DNA of 64,000 nt from Apostichopus japonicus (taxonomy: Eukaryota; Echinodermata; Holothuroidea; Aspidochirotida; Stichopodidae). Position 1 is the stretch's first letter, and every line of letters starts with the position of its first letter. Below are positions 1 to 12,520 of the stretch, piece by piece. The notes beneath the pieces are model-generated. The model was given only the letters and a program-made list of their open reading frames with translations, had not been told where the DNA came from and did no database searches. Position numbers and translations under genes: made by a program. The DNA is taken from NCBI RefSeq assembly GCF_037975245.1, contig NC_092569.1, positions 10,215,001-10,279,000 on the forward strand, given 5' to 3'.

Positions 1-517
1 TTAGTAAAGCGTAAAAGAACTGGAAAGAGCCAGGTGTGTTTACTAACTACCGAGTACGTCTCGCATCGTCACCGCGCACTGCATACACGCGCACGTTTGG
101 TAACCGGTCCCATTGGCATTCATCATCATTCTCATTGACTTCGATCAACTTGGACGTCGAAGAACTATGAGATAATTTGAGAGCTATATTGGTGTAAGTT
201 CGTATTTTTGGATATACTATACTTTATCTTCAACACGTGTTGCAATTCTGTGGTATATATTATGAAGATTTAGGATACGTTATTAACTGGTACACAAATA
301 CATGGGCTCTTAACGTTGTCGTATGTGGAGATAACTTACAATAACATTTACAATCACATAGGCTAGACTAAGCCTAACGTTAGGCCTACATTAGGCTCTA
401 TGATTATAAGGTTGAAAGCGCTAGTATGTAATTAATAATAATACCTAAGGCGAAATGTTTTGTGTGTAACGGTACACGATTATTTGTATATACCATGGTC
501 AATGCTCCAAACGTTTC
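1..517. other. Upstream non-coding stretch
   Basis: No coding frame is supported here. A GTAAGT-like donor near position 194 and a pyrimidine-rich acceptor ending in TAG near 524 could bracket an intron leading into the finger-like exon that follows. That reading is inference; no promoter motif is convincing. Confidence 0.3.
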
Positions 518-799
518 TTGTGTAGATACGATACTGGTACATTTCTGCCACATATGTTATTCGTACAGTACAGTTACTTCATACAACACTTCCGTGCAGT
601 TCATGCATCAGAGCCGGGTGTTACCATAAGTTGTGTGAATAATGGTTGTGAGAAAGCATACGATAAAATGGACTCTGACTTTAGTCGTGTGGGTAGAGTT
701 TATACAATGTATCAGCGCAGCTTGAAGAACAAGACACTGCTGATGGGGAGGAAGATACATTGGATGAACACAGTTGAGATGATTTACAACTCCACGTGA
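518..799 (+). CDS. C2H2-finger-like exon fragment
   Basis: An open frame of 93 codons contains a finger-like arrangement: a histidine pair (HFRAVH) followed by EPGVTISC and a second cysteine five residues on (NGC). The spacing H-x4-H then C-x4-C resembles the degenerate C2H2 arrays found in many invertebrate multi-exon proteins. The frame appears to start inside an exon, after a plausible acceptor (TTTCTTGTGTAG) just upstream, so the first methionine need not be the true start. It runs into a stop just before the SINE/exon block that begins near 826. The 93-bp exon at 1247 may belong to the same gene. Function is not assigned; it could also be a remnant from a transposon-associated gene. Confidence 0.35.
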   Translation: MCRYDTGTFLPHMLFVQYSYFIQHFRAVHASEPGVTISCVNNGCEKAYDKMDSDFSRVGRVYTMYQRSLKNKTLLMGRKIHWMNTVEMIYNST

Positions 800-878
800 A
801 ACACCAAATGAAAGGCAAATTTGCAGCCAGCGAATTTTAGGAACTTGAATGATATTAGGAGTGTAAGGAGTGATATTA

Positions 879-945
879 GGAGTGTTAGCTCAGTGGCTAA
901 CGCCGGTGCCTTTCAATCATAAGGTCCCCGGTTCGAGTCACTCCC
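879..945 (+). repeat. tRNA-derived SINE head
   Basis: A tRNA-like sequence with a box A (TTAGCTCAGTGG) and a box B (GGTTCGAGTC). The ends can pair as a six-base acceptor stem (GGAGTG with CACTCC). The D-arm pairing is poor and the anticodon loop looks eight bases long, so a functional tRNA is unlikely and a SINE or tRNA relic is preferred. A second copy lies on the minus strand at 32076-32142. Just upstream is a short degenerate tandem of GATATTAGGAGTG. Confidence 0.6.
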
Positions 946-1246
946 AGATTAATGTATGTCGTCCAGTAACAGAGTTTTTGACAATTAACAATTCATAATC
1001 ATGGACGTGAAATATGAATGTAAGAGACTGACTTCGGTCAGCTTGCGGCTTTGATAGGCCAATGAGGCTTATTTGCGAGTTCCTGTTTGCAGGAGGATCT
1101 AAAATATATACATACATTCATGAATATTAAAAGTGGTGCGAAATATATCAAATGCCGAGATCCCGTTAAAGTGATTTACTGGCAGACGTTGATTTATTTA
1201 CCACAGGAAATCAAACTGATCACTTTTGACAACTTTTGTATTTCAG

Positions 1247-1339
1247 AAGCAATTACAATTGATAGAGCCAGTTGAGAAAGTTCTTGGAAATGATGAAAGT
1301 GGAAAGGTTGAAATATTTCAATATATTCCTGTAAATGAG
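1247..1339 (+). pseudogene. 93-bp exon, donor lost
   Basis: After a good acceptor (TTTTGTATTTCAG) the sequence is open in phase 0 for 31 codons and ends ...FQYIPVNE. The inverted copy at 31683-31775 has the same length and frame, and there it is followed by a GTATGA donor; here the donor reads GAATGA, so the GT is lost and the frame stops two codons later. The segment EIFQYIP resembles a short motif in invertebrate C2H2 multi-exon proteins, but no function is assigned. The exon is embedded in the SINE/direct-repeat block. Confidence 0.45.
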
Positions 1340-4198
1340 GAATGAATGTCTCTTATTGCAACATGATGATATTTTCTCAAAGGTAATGAATTTTATTTAA
1401 CAATGCAACTGTAAGTTAGGTGTATTAGGTAATTTTATATGATGGAAACTTGTTTCAGGCCAATTGTATATTCAGTTCTGTAGACCTGGTATTACATATC
1501 AGTCTTTATAATAATGACTTTAAAGGATGTAACCCAATCAGAACCTTCAGGAAGAACAAAAACTGACCCCGTAACTGTGTAGAAACCTATACTCGATTTA
1601 CTGACCAATTACGACATGAGCTGACTCCACCCCACTGTCTATGTACCTCTAGTCACTTCCCCGTATACGAAGATCAATTGCGGCCTTGTCCACCGGACTG
1701 TTTGCCGAAAGAAAAATGTCTACGCAGTATCTTTGTCAGCATGAGTTGTTTTCTATTTGGTGTAAATATATGACAGTATGCAGGAGTCTATATACAGTAG
1801 GGAATGATAGCATCGCATTAATTATTCATAAGTGGTAGCATTAGAATCTAATTGTGTGTTGGATTGATATCATTATTGGTAGATCATGGATACTGGATTA
1901 TTCATATCGTTTATAGCGCAGATCCCATGAATAGGCGTAATGAGCATGGATTAATATAAAACAAGTTGAAATGTCAGTACCGTATCTTTGCAGCCGTAAG
2001 CATGATTTAGCTATATTGGTTATAAAGGTATATATCGGTAGTATTTATATGTTATAGTATTTCAACTAAAGAAGAGTGATAGCTATGATACTTGTGTCCA
2101 TGACCTATTCAGTAAAATAATTAAGAATTTCATTTGGCATCGGAACCATTGCCTGAATTGTGTCTGGTTAAATATCAGTGAACTAATGTAGCCATGTCAA
2201 TTTGGAATATTGTGATATAGTTTGTCTCTAGGAATGTCATGACTTAGGCCAGACATTCTATAATCTCCAGTTACGTGGAGGTTTTACACTTTGAGTTAAG
2301 ATAGAAAGTATAACGTCCAGTATATGGGAAGTTTGATTTTTTTACTTACAGTTGGATGTTGCAAAAGATGAAAAAGACAAAGAGAAATTTAAAAAAAAAA
2401 TCAAGAACTGTTGACATTGACTTATCACCATCGAAGAAAGACTATCGTTGAAGGGAAAATAACTGTAACAGAAGTTAAGAACTCCTACCCACCATTGCTG
2501 TACCCTCTCGTATATACCTTACATAAAGGGGTATTTATAAATTGGCAGTCACCTGAGGGATCTTTTTTAATTTTTTATATATATATGTATACTGCTTGGA
2601 TGTCGATTACGCTCTCGGACAATGATTCTTGTGCATTGGGTCATAAGTGGTGTTTTCGAATGGTAGGTCAAAGGTCATAAACAGGTTATTTGGGGTTATT
2701 GTTTTTCAAATGGTCAAATGCTTCTCATACAGTGTTCGATGGATATTGATGAGACATAGAGATGCTTATAATTGGGTAGCAGATGATCAGTTGTGTGTTC
2801 ACTAACTGGAGATACAAGATCACCTGAGATGTATAATAATAATAATAATAATAATAATAATCATAAAATTATTATATTTGTTTTATTCATTTTTATTTGC
2901 ATTCATCTCTTCGGCACAACAAAATATGTTATAAAGAAAGATCAATCTATTTCATGACATGAAAACAAATTAAAAAAAAAACTCATTTACTTTATCGATA
3001 GCGCAAGGAATCTCTTGGCAGTTTAATTTCTCTTTATGTGCTTTGATTATTAATAAGAAAATAAAATAAAAATTAAAGCTTATGTTTGAAAGTATCATAA
3101 TTTGGAACGCTTTTGTTAATTCTACACAGGTAAATATAGTACTTGGCGTAAAAAATTGTGAGGCTATACGAAAGTAAAAATGAGATACATTGAGAGAAAA
3201 AACGCAACCACATAGTCCAAACAGACAGAAGGTTAATAAAGCAAATATATTTGTCAGTAAGAAAAGAACAAATTAAGCATGGTTTGGACTTGAATTTGAA
3301 AATTCACAAATTAATCAATTTACATAAATCATCAGACCTGGCCTAATGATGAGATTTCTTCATAATCCAATTAATTAAAGGATTTTCTGGGCTACCAATG
3401 TTAAAAGCTTAGCGAAATAACTGAAAAGATTTCGGAATTTTTATTCGAAAATTACATCCTGATACCATTTTGAATCGCGAAGAACTGATTTTTTCCAGTT
3501 TAATTTTGAGATATTTTGTAAGTTCAGCTTGCAACAGCACAAAAGATGGTGTAATCATCGCACTTTCGCCAAAATATGTCTCTATTGTATTTATAAATTG
3601 TCAATCATATATCCACAGAGTAACACAACTATTTCTTCAGAAAAGACACATTTTAATGAACTTCTAACTACAAAGAACTTGTGTAAAAGTAAGTTGGCCT
3701 GACGTTTTACACATTCTCTTACACTGGCTCCCTAGTGGATAAGCAGTTTGCTAACAGTTTTATTTTACTTGGATACATAGAGCTTGGTTACATTTAAAAA
3801 TGATAACAGCTTGATAAATGTTGAACTATTCAATTGAAACTACTACGGTCTTATAGGAATTTCCAATATGTTGGTCTTTACAAATTGGGTATACTAATGA
3901 CATTTGATTATGCCAAAAGCCCTCTTCACCCTCCCCATCCCCTATTTCGAATTACTGATTAAATTACTTTAAATACTGAGATTGTTGTTAATAAGCTAAT
4001 AATATCAATTTTAGAAGAAAAGCATTAAAAATATTAAACAAGTTGATTTATTGGCAAATTATCAATTTAACATTAAGAAACTCACAGAGATTCACCCAAA
4101 CATTAAATCTGAGCTCGGATTGACAAAAGGGTAATGCGAAATTTAAGATGTAATTATTAGCATGTTTCTTCTGTGTAAATGCTGACATTACGTTGTGC

Positions 4199-4300
4199 TT
4201 ATATGTTAGGCTGAGCAGGAGCGAAATCATTGGTTGGAGGGACTTCATTAACACTGCCAACGTTGAATGGAGCTGATTGCATGGCCATATTAAGTGCAAG
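4199..4300 (-). pseudogene. MS4A-like copy 1, C-terminal tail exon
   Basis: After a TTACAG acceptor the frame reads LALNMAMQSAPFNVGSVN... and ends PAQPNI before TAA. This is the cytoplasmic tail of a CD20/MS4A-like protein, matching the distal half of the longer copy 2 tail exon. The proximal part seen in copy 2 (IVNPPYAMPPGQ) is absent, and the PPSY motif has become PPTN, so the WW-binding motif is lost. The exon itself is open, but this gene copy is broken elsewhere (TM4 frameshift). Confidence 0.6.
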
Positions 4301-7300
4301 CTGTAAGAAAGGCACAGTTATTATCATCCAAAATGTTGGGTATGTAATCAGTATGAGATTAACACTCTTACACGCAAAGTTTAAGGTACATGAAACTTGA
4401 ATTTTAACGATCTCTTTTTCTTATGATATTTTAATACACATTAAGAATTCATTCGCACAATTCATTCCTACCTGGTATGAAACTTTCATATAATTTGGCA
4501 CAATAGCCAAAAGATTATTTAATTTTTCATCAAAGTTAAATTTGCGGTAATTTTGCTAAGCATTTAAAAAACAGACACTGAAATAAAACCGTGAATAAAT
4601 ACGGCCAGTAATGATCCCTTGAGCTCCATTGGCAATGTGACCTTTTGTGTTCTACGTTACTTAATGTTTTGGTTATTTGACCTCCAACGTTGACCCTGGA
4701 CAGTTTTTATACACATTTGACCTTTGATCACATGATCTTTGACATTAGTGCGTTGTAAGTGTCTGATACACCCCATGGCTTTGAGGGCTTCAGCAACTTT
4801 GTGATTTTTGTATGCAACTATTTTAGCCAAAATGGTTATTTTATATTTGACATCTGACATTTTACCTTATGACATCATAAGTGACATGACACACTACTTC
4901 GGATGCAGAGATACATACCCACAGCTTGATGTTGTTGGGTTTACTGTTAAGGAGTATTTTACCAAACGCATTTCGTATATAATTTACCTACCGCCTCGTT
5001 TGATCTTTTGTCTTTTGATTTTGTTTTCAATAATTGATACACTCTAGACATAAACTCTATCATACAATATTTTTGTTTTAAGGTTTGGGCCACGTTGTTA
5101 TTTTGGTATACGCATGCAATGACCAACATGTTGTTGTGGGATTATTTGATCTCTGAAAGTTAACCCTATGAAGTCATTAGTCATAATGATGCATGATTAA
5201 GGAGTAGTCTGCGAAAGCTATTTGGCTTTCTTTTTACACCCTATGATACCCCACATTAAGTCAGACTAATCTTCCAAGTTTCAGTAGAGTACCTCAACAG
5301 GTGTGAGGTTGGCAGTAAATTTAGTACCAATGTTTATACAGAAGGTCGATATCTCATCCCCAGTACACTATCATGTAGGGATGAAAAAACAGGCGATACA
5401 CGGATTAATGTATAATGTGCCCGTTAATATATATTTATTTTTGTTTGAACACCCAACGCTTGCAACACGCTCTACTTTATTGGATAGTCAAATCAAAGAA
5501 CTCAAATCATGCAAATTCCATCTCATCCTGTCGTTGCTGCATACATTTGTACAATACTGTCATCAATTTGACCATTGACATCAACTGATCTTGTTTCATG
5601 AACTTTGTAGATCAGAACGCTGTTTAGAGGCAAATTATGCCACGAAAAGGATTGGGTTAAAATTTAAAAAGCTACTGGCCTTTAACAGAATGGCGTGAAT
5701 CGTCACAACAAATGCAACATCACATGAACAACACAGGGAAATGCCCAGCTTGCTGCTCATCGGTGTTGAGGTTTGGCAGATGTTAACAACAAAATTGTCA
5801 GACAAAATTGCAGCTTTATAGTATATTTCTTGTATAGTACTCTGTTTGTTATGTCATCTTCGTATAAGCAACTGTTATTTTCGTAGTTCTAACCTTTACA
5901 CCACACAAAAACCACCGAAGAAGATCAAGTAGTGCATAAAACATGCGAGCATTTACCTTCATCGTTTAAATTCACTGGCTTCGCGGACTAGATTTACACA
6001 TACCGCTGTCACCCTTATAGAAATTCTGATATCCCATTCTCATACTTACAGTCTCATTAGATTTTTAATATCTGGTCTATGAATATTTAGTGTTGATTTT
6101 AGCGGTAATGGAGCAGAAATATAAATGCATATACACCCACAAAGTGTGACGTTTGGATACATTCTAATTTAAGAGTTCACGATCTAGTGTTGGTGATACG
6201 TTATACTTTGCAAATTTACACTGTTCAAATGCCCTACATTAAAACCTCCTCACTGACTGATCCTTCTCTACTCTGTTGTGTGTACATACTGATGGAGTGA
6301 AGGAAACTCTAAAGAACAGCAGCAAATTTTAAAACGGGAGAAAATATTGTTCAAAATTGGAAATTCGCGTTGGCCGACAGACTGATAGTTTGGCTTCCAC
6401 GCTCAGTTTTATATGTGTAGCTTAGAATAATGTTTTGATACAAAATACCTCCAAATATGTACAAATTCAAGTTTCACGGTTGTTGCAGTGGTAGATTCAA
6501 TTACCAGTCAGACAATTAAAGTATAAATGGCATCCGGTATCGATTTTAAGCCGTACAGCTGCATCATTATGACGTTAGGTGGGATTACATTACATGTTTG
6601 ATTGATCAACGGATTAATACACTGTTGTAACACGTCAGTTGTATTCTGGGTGCACACATATGATGTTTGCATATATGAAAGGCCAAACGACATGTAAAGC
6701 TTGCATTAACAGTTCATAATTTCATTTGTTGTACTTACAGGACAGCATGAACATAACCCTATCATTTTTATAATGCTCATAAAGGGTCGAAAATAGAACT
6801 TTGACCTTATTACGTAATTATACTCTTGTAACGTCACTGGGCTGGCTCACAAGCTCCATAAGAATGAAGCTTCAGCACAAAACAGGTGATAACAGAAAAG
6901 TTGTTGAAAGGATGCTGCTAAAAATCCATTAAATTATCAATCAATTAACAATACTTTGGGCATTACGTAGTGCAAAAATTTCATCATAATCGATAAATGT
7001 TGCATGAAAGTCGGTTTGACAACTACTGGCAGGGGAATGTAGTAACTAAATGACATCACTACTTGTGTTCTGACTCTGCACTATAGGACTCCGGTCCGAC
7101 GAACAAGCCGTACGAATATGCTACGTACATTATGTGTATAGTGTATAGCCTATACCCTACTTATGTATACACTCTGAGTGACGACGACATTATAATAACA
7201 ACCGTCTTGCTAATCAGACTCCAACTGTTGGGAAGGACACCAACTCAGTGCTGAAACACGTGGGTGGGTGGGTGCAGAGGAGATTGAAGAGGAGATTGGG

Positions 7301-7777
7301 AGGAGATTGGGAAGATTTGACTATATATGTTTGAACCAGATACAAGCGAATTGAGGATGAGTCTGGTTTGGATAATGACGAAAAATAAGGAACGCTCCTC
7401 AAAGGAACAGACTGACAAGTAAGTGTGGTCTAGGCAAAACTAAGTCAGTGAGCTAGATATAATATCGACAATAGGAGACCGGTAATCAGTGGCAATCGGA
7501 CTTCGCAAAGGATTCTAGGGCATAATATCGTGTATGCACAGTTAATTTTCTCAAACATGTTAGCATCTTAGGTACGTTACATTCTGAGCAGGAAAGTAGT
7601 TTCCCTGTGATGGCAATCCAAGGAGAGAGAAGGGCTCATAAATAATTGGTTAAAAACGTAACTCGATAACTTGAGTTCTCCTTATTGGCATTTTTTCGTG
7701 GCATAAACATGAATATAGTGCCGCAAGTTTAAGGGAAATCGATTCCATGTCACTTGGCATTTGGGTTGGAAACTTAC

Positions 7778-7877
7778 CGCTTGACACGGTACTTCACACG
7801 AGAGAGTTCCACACGTGAAACGTAGCCCCGATTATGCAAAATAAGAATTGCATTCCAAACGAAACGCGTTGACTATG
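7778..7877 (-). pseudogene. MS4A-like copy 1, TM4 exon (frameshift)
   Basis: Bordered by a CTAG acceptor and a GTAAGT donor, this exon carries the TM4 hallmark FLFCIIGA found in the apparently intact exon at 63071-63196. It is 100 bp against 126 bp in copy 2 and in the right-edge gene. Just after IIGA a one-base insertion (ACGTTT against AGTTT) throws the frame, giving a stop before the donor. The copy 1 gene is therefore probably a pseudogene, unless the extra base is an assembly error. Confidence 0.6.
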
Positions 7878-8381
7878 CTAGTAACATTGATAAACGAAAA
7901 GAAAACATGAACTACTGGGCATGAATCAAACTGAATACGGTTGTAACTATGTAATCAACAGTTTCATCAGAAGTTACACGGCGAACATATTTTGTTATTA
8001 ATTAACTTTTTACCGTACAAACGCCAGTGTTTTAGTTTAAGCATTGACTGCAACGTAATGCCTCATAAATATACTTCATATCAACTTTGAGACGTCTTAT
8101 GAAGATGTTTCACCATCATTTAGGTTAAGAGTAATGTGAACAATAAATACTATTTCGTTGGTATTGAACCATATTGATCTGACATATTTTTATGCTAAAA
8201 TGAACACAACTTTATCTTTCCTTATAAAACGAGACGATGGCGTATTGGAGGAACACTATATACACTGTATACTACACCTCTTGCAAAATGATGCCGATGA
8301 CAACCTTTGCTTAAAAGATGATATGATTTATCTATGAGTTTAATTTGTTTGAATAATATTTCGTAATTCATTGGTCCTTAC

Positions 8382-8453
8382 GTTTATAGTTTGAAATCCA
8401 CATAACGCACATAGTAGTGTTGTAATGAAGTCAAACACCATAAAAGTGTTAGC
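8382..8453 (-). CDS. MS4A-like copy 1, TM3 exon
   Basis: A 72-bp open exon between a TTTTCACAG acceptor and a GTAAGG donor. It encodes a hydrophobic helix beginning ANTFMVFDFITTLLCALCG. It aligns with the 99-bp exon of copy 2 and the 93-bp exon of copy 3; the C-terminal part is shorter here. In CD20/MS4A proteins this is the third membrane segment, following directly on the TM2 exon. Confidence 0.6.
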
Positions 8454-8964
8454 CTGTGAAAAGTAAAATAATAGTTGTTAAAAGCAATAATTAAATCTAT
8501 GATGTAAGATACGTGTTGAAGTATGCTCTGATAACTGATGATGTTTCAGATTTATTTATTGGATGCGAGATAATCACGATTAGTCAAAATAAGAAGTTAC
8601 GAAGGAAACATTAAAATGTTTGTGTGGTGGGCTTTATACCAACTTTGATATGTGTTTGTTATGGGAAGGGAGTGTAGAGTTTAAATTATTTATTCTTCCT
8701 CCGCAATTGACGTCCATGAAGTTAATTAAATATTTAAAGAAAGTATGGCTGAATCTTCACACAGTTTCATTGTATCATAAACCTCTCCATATTGAACTGT
8801 GCAACCATGCATATTGTACTAAAAGCCATCGTAATATCTAAGCGGTATACGTCATAGAAGAAATACAACATTCACGACAGTATTGGTGTAACGCAGTCAT
8901 GTAATGTTAATGAAATAATGACTACATCTGGTAGCAATTTACGTTTTTTTAGGTGAACACTTAC

Positions 8965-9018
8965 CACGCATTTATTTCCTGCACTGGCAAGTCCAAAAAA
9001 TCCTGTTATTATGGCGAA
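8965..9018 (-). CDS. MS4A-like copy 1, TM2 exon
   Basis: An 18-codon, phase-0 exon (TTTACAG acceptor, GTAAGT donor) reading FAIITGFFGLASAGNKCV. This is the family signature: TM2 with a central TG, then a short polar turn ending in the conserved Asn/Lys region, as in CD20. The frame is intact. The preceding exon ends in WELLDGV, so the junction reproduces the usual short TM1-TM2 loop. Confidence 0.7.
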
Positions 9019-9543
9019 CTGTAAATATTGGAAATCAAAGGAGAAGAGAAAAAAGCAATCAATAGCGTGATCTTGGTTTTTAACCATTGTTAGTCGATAT
9101 GAAAGGTGAAGCATACCCAAGCTGCCATCAGTTTTGCCTCACAGGGCAGCAAAGCCCTAACCGCAACTGTGAAATTTGAAGATATCATCGTCAACCATAG
9201 GTGATTGCAGCAGGAATTGTTTGGAGCCGGTGATATGATTTACGTTCGGCGTTAATATGAAAATAAAAACAACCTTTTATATAGGTGACTGAAAAACTGC
9301 CTGAAGACGTCTCTTATCCTCAATATTCGCGTTCAGTGGTGTTTAGGGTTTAATTGTTGTTAAATCTTACTCTTTATTTTGTTTCATGTCACCAAATGTG
9401 ATTGGTGTGATTTTCCTCCTGTACATTATTTATATAAATAATGGTAAGAAAGAGGAAGTCTTATTCTGTATTATGTTATCATTGATTTGTGCAAATTCAT
9501 GGCTGTATTTCACCAATATTTGTATATTAATGTGTTGATATAT

Positions 9544-10400
9544 TTACTTTATGGTTTTCAACTGTTGGTCCTGTTGAACCACGTGTGCAAAATAAACAGG
9601 TGAAAACCTCCGACTACGTTGTTGTCTCGCTGACAGCTTCCAATCAATAAATGATAGCCACCTACTTACCAAGACGGCTCCGCTTGTAGCGACTATCAGT
9701 ACAGTGCTCACACTGACGTTTACCTCAGTCAACACAAACTGGACTTTCTAAGTTGTCCCAGTCACAGAACATTACCACATACATAGACGCTACTCCCGGC
9801 TTCTCGCTCGCAGCAACGAACAGCTCAACCAAAAGCGTCAACCTACACTGATAGTTTACTTTGATCATCGTTTAGCAGTGAAGTGCTCGATTTTAGTGCT
9901 GTATTTAAAAGAAGAGCACAACGGATTCTTGCGTTATATTCACCTTGAAAAAAATGATTTAATTCCATTTTTTCGGAAATTTGCCGTGATACATGAAAAA
10001 AAGACGACCATTTTTGCATGAGACTAATTTTCTCTGATGTCATGAACGCACTATGTCGTCTAAACAACAACACTGTCTCGCAATGTATATTTACAAGGAA
10101 AATACTTATGTGCCCTCAAAATCATCAGAAAAGAGTATTTATTTTAACGAACCCTCTTAAGGAACCGGCAAAATGTAGGCCATGGCTTCATGCCATAGGT
10201 ACCGATAAATATGAGTTATGAGGATCACTTTGAGGCAAGTTGCTTAGAACAGGAACATCATCGTGAAAGAAAATCTTGAAACCAGATGCGATTCCTAATC
10301 TATTCGTTCAAAGAAAGGCCCTGATATAACAATCCAGTCGTGCTGCGAGACTCTGCTGCTCATGAAAGTTAGGAGGTGGGTCTTGAAAGGAACGCACTAA
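9544..10400 (+). pseudogene. Decayed THAP-domain gene remnant, copy 1
   Basis: Positions 10100-10390 match the THAP-type segment of copy 2 at 24786-25175. The readable core is KCRPWLHAIGTDKYEL, containing the invariant Trp of THAP fingers, followed by a stop. The upstream 9640-9760 sequence also matches copy 2 (about 24640-24740), so a longer gene piece was part of the ancestral duplicon. In copy 3 this interval is missing and replaced by TA repeats and a Penelope-like element. Confidence 0.4.
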
Positions 10401-11586
10401 CAGAAATGCAGCCTACAAGATGATTGTAGAAGTTGTTGCCTGCCTCATCACTGTTAATTGTTAGGCTATACTATACACTGTGTACAATTCACTGTAGAAT
10501 AGTTTATATTGTGCAGGCTATGCAGGAACGCGCTAGCCTGGTATCAAACACGGTAACGCTTTGGACTTGGAACCCTAGCCTTACTGTAGCCTAGCCCCAA
10601 CGTTAATGTCTACAGTCCATGAGTTGCTATCAGTGGAATAACTGTGTTATCCTGTGGCTACTCCCTGTGCTAAAATATATTGAGCTGGTTATGAATGATG
10701 AGGTTTCCTGCAGTTACCATACTTGGCACCAAGAATGAAATTTAAGAACTAACCAGGAGCTAAATTAATGGAACAGTAGGTCCCGGTACCAGGGAATCTT
10801 GAGTCGAACAGGAGGTAATTTTGTGTCTTCTCAGTTTTATCTGCCTGTTTTCGTCTTTGTTCAAACATTCATGAAGTCTTTCAGTGCTATCTTTTCTTGA
10901 TACAATATTTTCTACTTACTTTACTCAAATTTGATAATTTCTTATAAACAACAGGGAATTAAATGTATTAAAATCGTGTGTTAACATGTTGAACCTTTTT
11001 TCGTGAAATTAATTTGTCCATGCAATCTGCCACAAACTTTGAGGTATAATATTAATGCCACCGCACACAAAAAAAGGTTACAAATCAAGGTCACAACTTG
11101 TGGCGAATATTTTGTAAATTTAGTAGTCTATACATGCACACAGCTTAAAATAGTGTAACCGAAGTTTCATCGATGAGGACTAAATTATAAGTAATTTTTA
11201 AGTAGCTTTCTCATAGCTTAAGAAGCATTCATTTGTAGTCCTTTGGTTAAATGATGTAATAAAATTAATGTCAATTAAAAATCATTTAAGTATGTGACTG
11301 TCCTAAATGTTTATAATATGAGAATGTTTCATGTTCCAACAACAGATTGATATTGGTTCCCACAGACGTTCTTTTTTCCAGTAGCATTGAATATCGTCGA
11401 ACAGTTTACAGTAGTATAGGTACAAGTGAGCTCAAGTGTCATATATTAAACTGATTTCGTTGGAATAAATGTTGTTATAAAGAATCTCAATCATCATCAA
11501 GAATTAAAATACTTACTAGAAACTAATAATATGGGCGGTAAACCGAAGAAAAGAGTCACATGAATTAGGTTTGAAAGTGCACTTAC

Positions 11587-11769
11587 CACGCCATCCAAGA
11601 GTTCCCATTTATCATCATAGGAACCATCGCACATGTGCAATTGAAAACAGCCACAAGCAAATATTAAGCATCCCATGACACAAGGGACGAGTAGTGGTTC
11701 CATGACAACGGGTTGATGATTCAAAGGAAAGCCTTGTTGATCGGGTAATTGAGCCATAGTACAACCGTT
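11587..11769 (-). CDS. MS4A-like copy 1, N-terminal and TM1 exon
   Basis: The exon contains an ATG at 11757 and reads MAQLPDQQGFPLNHQPVV, then a hydrophobic stretch (VPCVMGCLIFACGCFQLH) as TM1, and ends WELLDGV at a GTAAGT donor. A cytoplasmic Pro/Gln-rich N-terminus followed by TM1 and a short loop with Trp is the CD20/MS4A arrangement. A TATACATAG acceptor lies 12 bases before the ATG, so a further 5' exon is likely (see 11893-11958). This exon is intact, whereas copies 2 and 3 each have a stop in it. Confidence 0.65.
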
Positions 11770-11892
11770 CTATGTATAGAAAAGATAATGGGTCACTGAA
11801 TCAGATCTTGAAACATCATGGACATTTAAAAGGAATTGGTCGTACATGTATAACCTTTCAATGTTTGTCTTGACACATCCAACACAACTTAC

Positions 11893-11958
11893 GCTTAGTA
11901 CTACTATACCACTGACCACCAAATTAAAGACCATCAAAACATAAGGTATTGCTTTCAT
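11893..11958 (-). CDS. Putative extra 5' hydrophobic exon, MS4A-like copy 1
   Basis: From ATG the frame reads MKAIPYVLMVFNLVVSGI then VVLS and meets a GTAAGT donor. Splicing in phase 0 to the acceptor at 11769 would give ...VVLS-NGCT-MAQLP, in frame with the next exon. The same ATG, hydrophobic run and donor occur in copy 3 (about 41740-41807); copy 2 has a GTG instead of ATG and is split by a TA tract. It could be a signal anchor, an extra helix, or simply 5' UTR. Confidence 0.35.
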
Positions 11959-12399
11959 GGCGTAATCTAATGCCTAAATAAAGTACACTTTACCGATGTT
12001 TATTATTAGCATCTTTTCGGCAATTTTATGAAAAGCAGGAAACGTATTTCAGATATTTGAACATGAATTTGAAGTAACTCAACTAAAGAAATAAACAAAT
12101 ATCTCCAATTCAATGTCAGATTTCTAGAACTCAATTTCAGATTCCTCAAACTCATTTTCATACCTCGATTTCGATTTGGGAAATCAGAATGAAAATTCAG
12201 ATACTCCAATGCACCCACTCAATTTGATATCTGAAATATGTAACAGTTTTCGTCATTTGGCCTTGCATGTTATGGCACCCAAACCGTATTGTACAGTTGC
12301 TTATAATAGCGTTTTCGACTTGAATATATTGCGCATTTATATGCATCTGTGTTATCACATGATAACACGTGTTATGCTAGAGGCACATTTTATTGAGGC

Positions 12400-12520
12400 C
12401 TGTGTTAAAAAAATATATAAAAATATAAAAAATATAAAAAAAATAAAAAATATAAAAATATGTTATATTATATAAAAATATAAAAAAAATATATATAAAA
12501 AATATATATATATAATACCA
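12400..12520. repeat. A-rich / TA-rich simple repeat
   Basis: An almost pure A/T tract made of ATATAAAAA-type units. It marks an indel relative to copy 3, where the tract is absent. A C-rich homopolymer lies nearby at about 12810-12830. Confidence 0.8.

Larger units (their letters stand above)
826..2545 (+). repeat. SINE/exon block, inverted copy of 30442-32433
   Basis: This block matches the reverse complement of 30442-32433 over nearly its whole length: tRNA-like head, 93-bp exon, intervening AT-rich DNA, and the 284-bp terminal repeat (here about 2300-2545, with some substitutions). Only about 25 bp of the other terminal repeat remains at the left (near 832-875), so this copy is truncated. 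It lies left of duplication copy 1, while its inverted partner lies between copies 2 and 3. Confidence 0.75.

Noticed and set aside
518-799. Complete small zinc-finger protein
   Set aside because: The frame starts inside an apparent exon and only one degenerate finger is present; treated as a fragment.
879-945. Functional tRNA gene
   Set aside because: Box A and box B are good, but the D-arm does not pair, the anticodon loop is irregular, and copies are embedded in a repeat. A tRNA-derived SINE is a better reading.
2410-2680. Recurring frame MTLTYHHRRKTIVEGKITV... (also at 30465 and 32173)
   Set aside because: It recurs because it lies in the 284-bp repeat; no conserved splice border or family signature supports coding.
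8620-8841. Frame MCGGLYTNFDMCLLWEG..., conserved at 37297
   Set aside because: It lies within the TM2-TM3 intron and is shared only because copies 1 and 3 are recent duplicates; copy 2 does not keep the frame.
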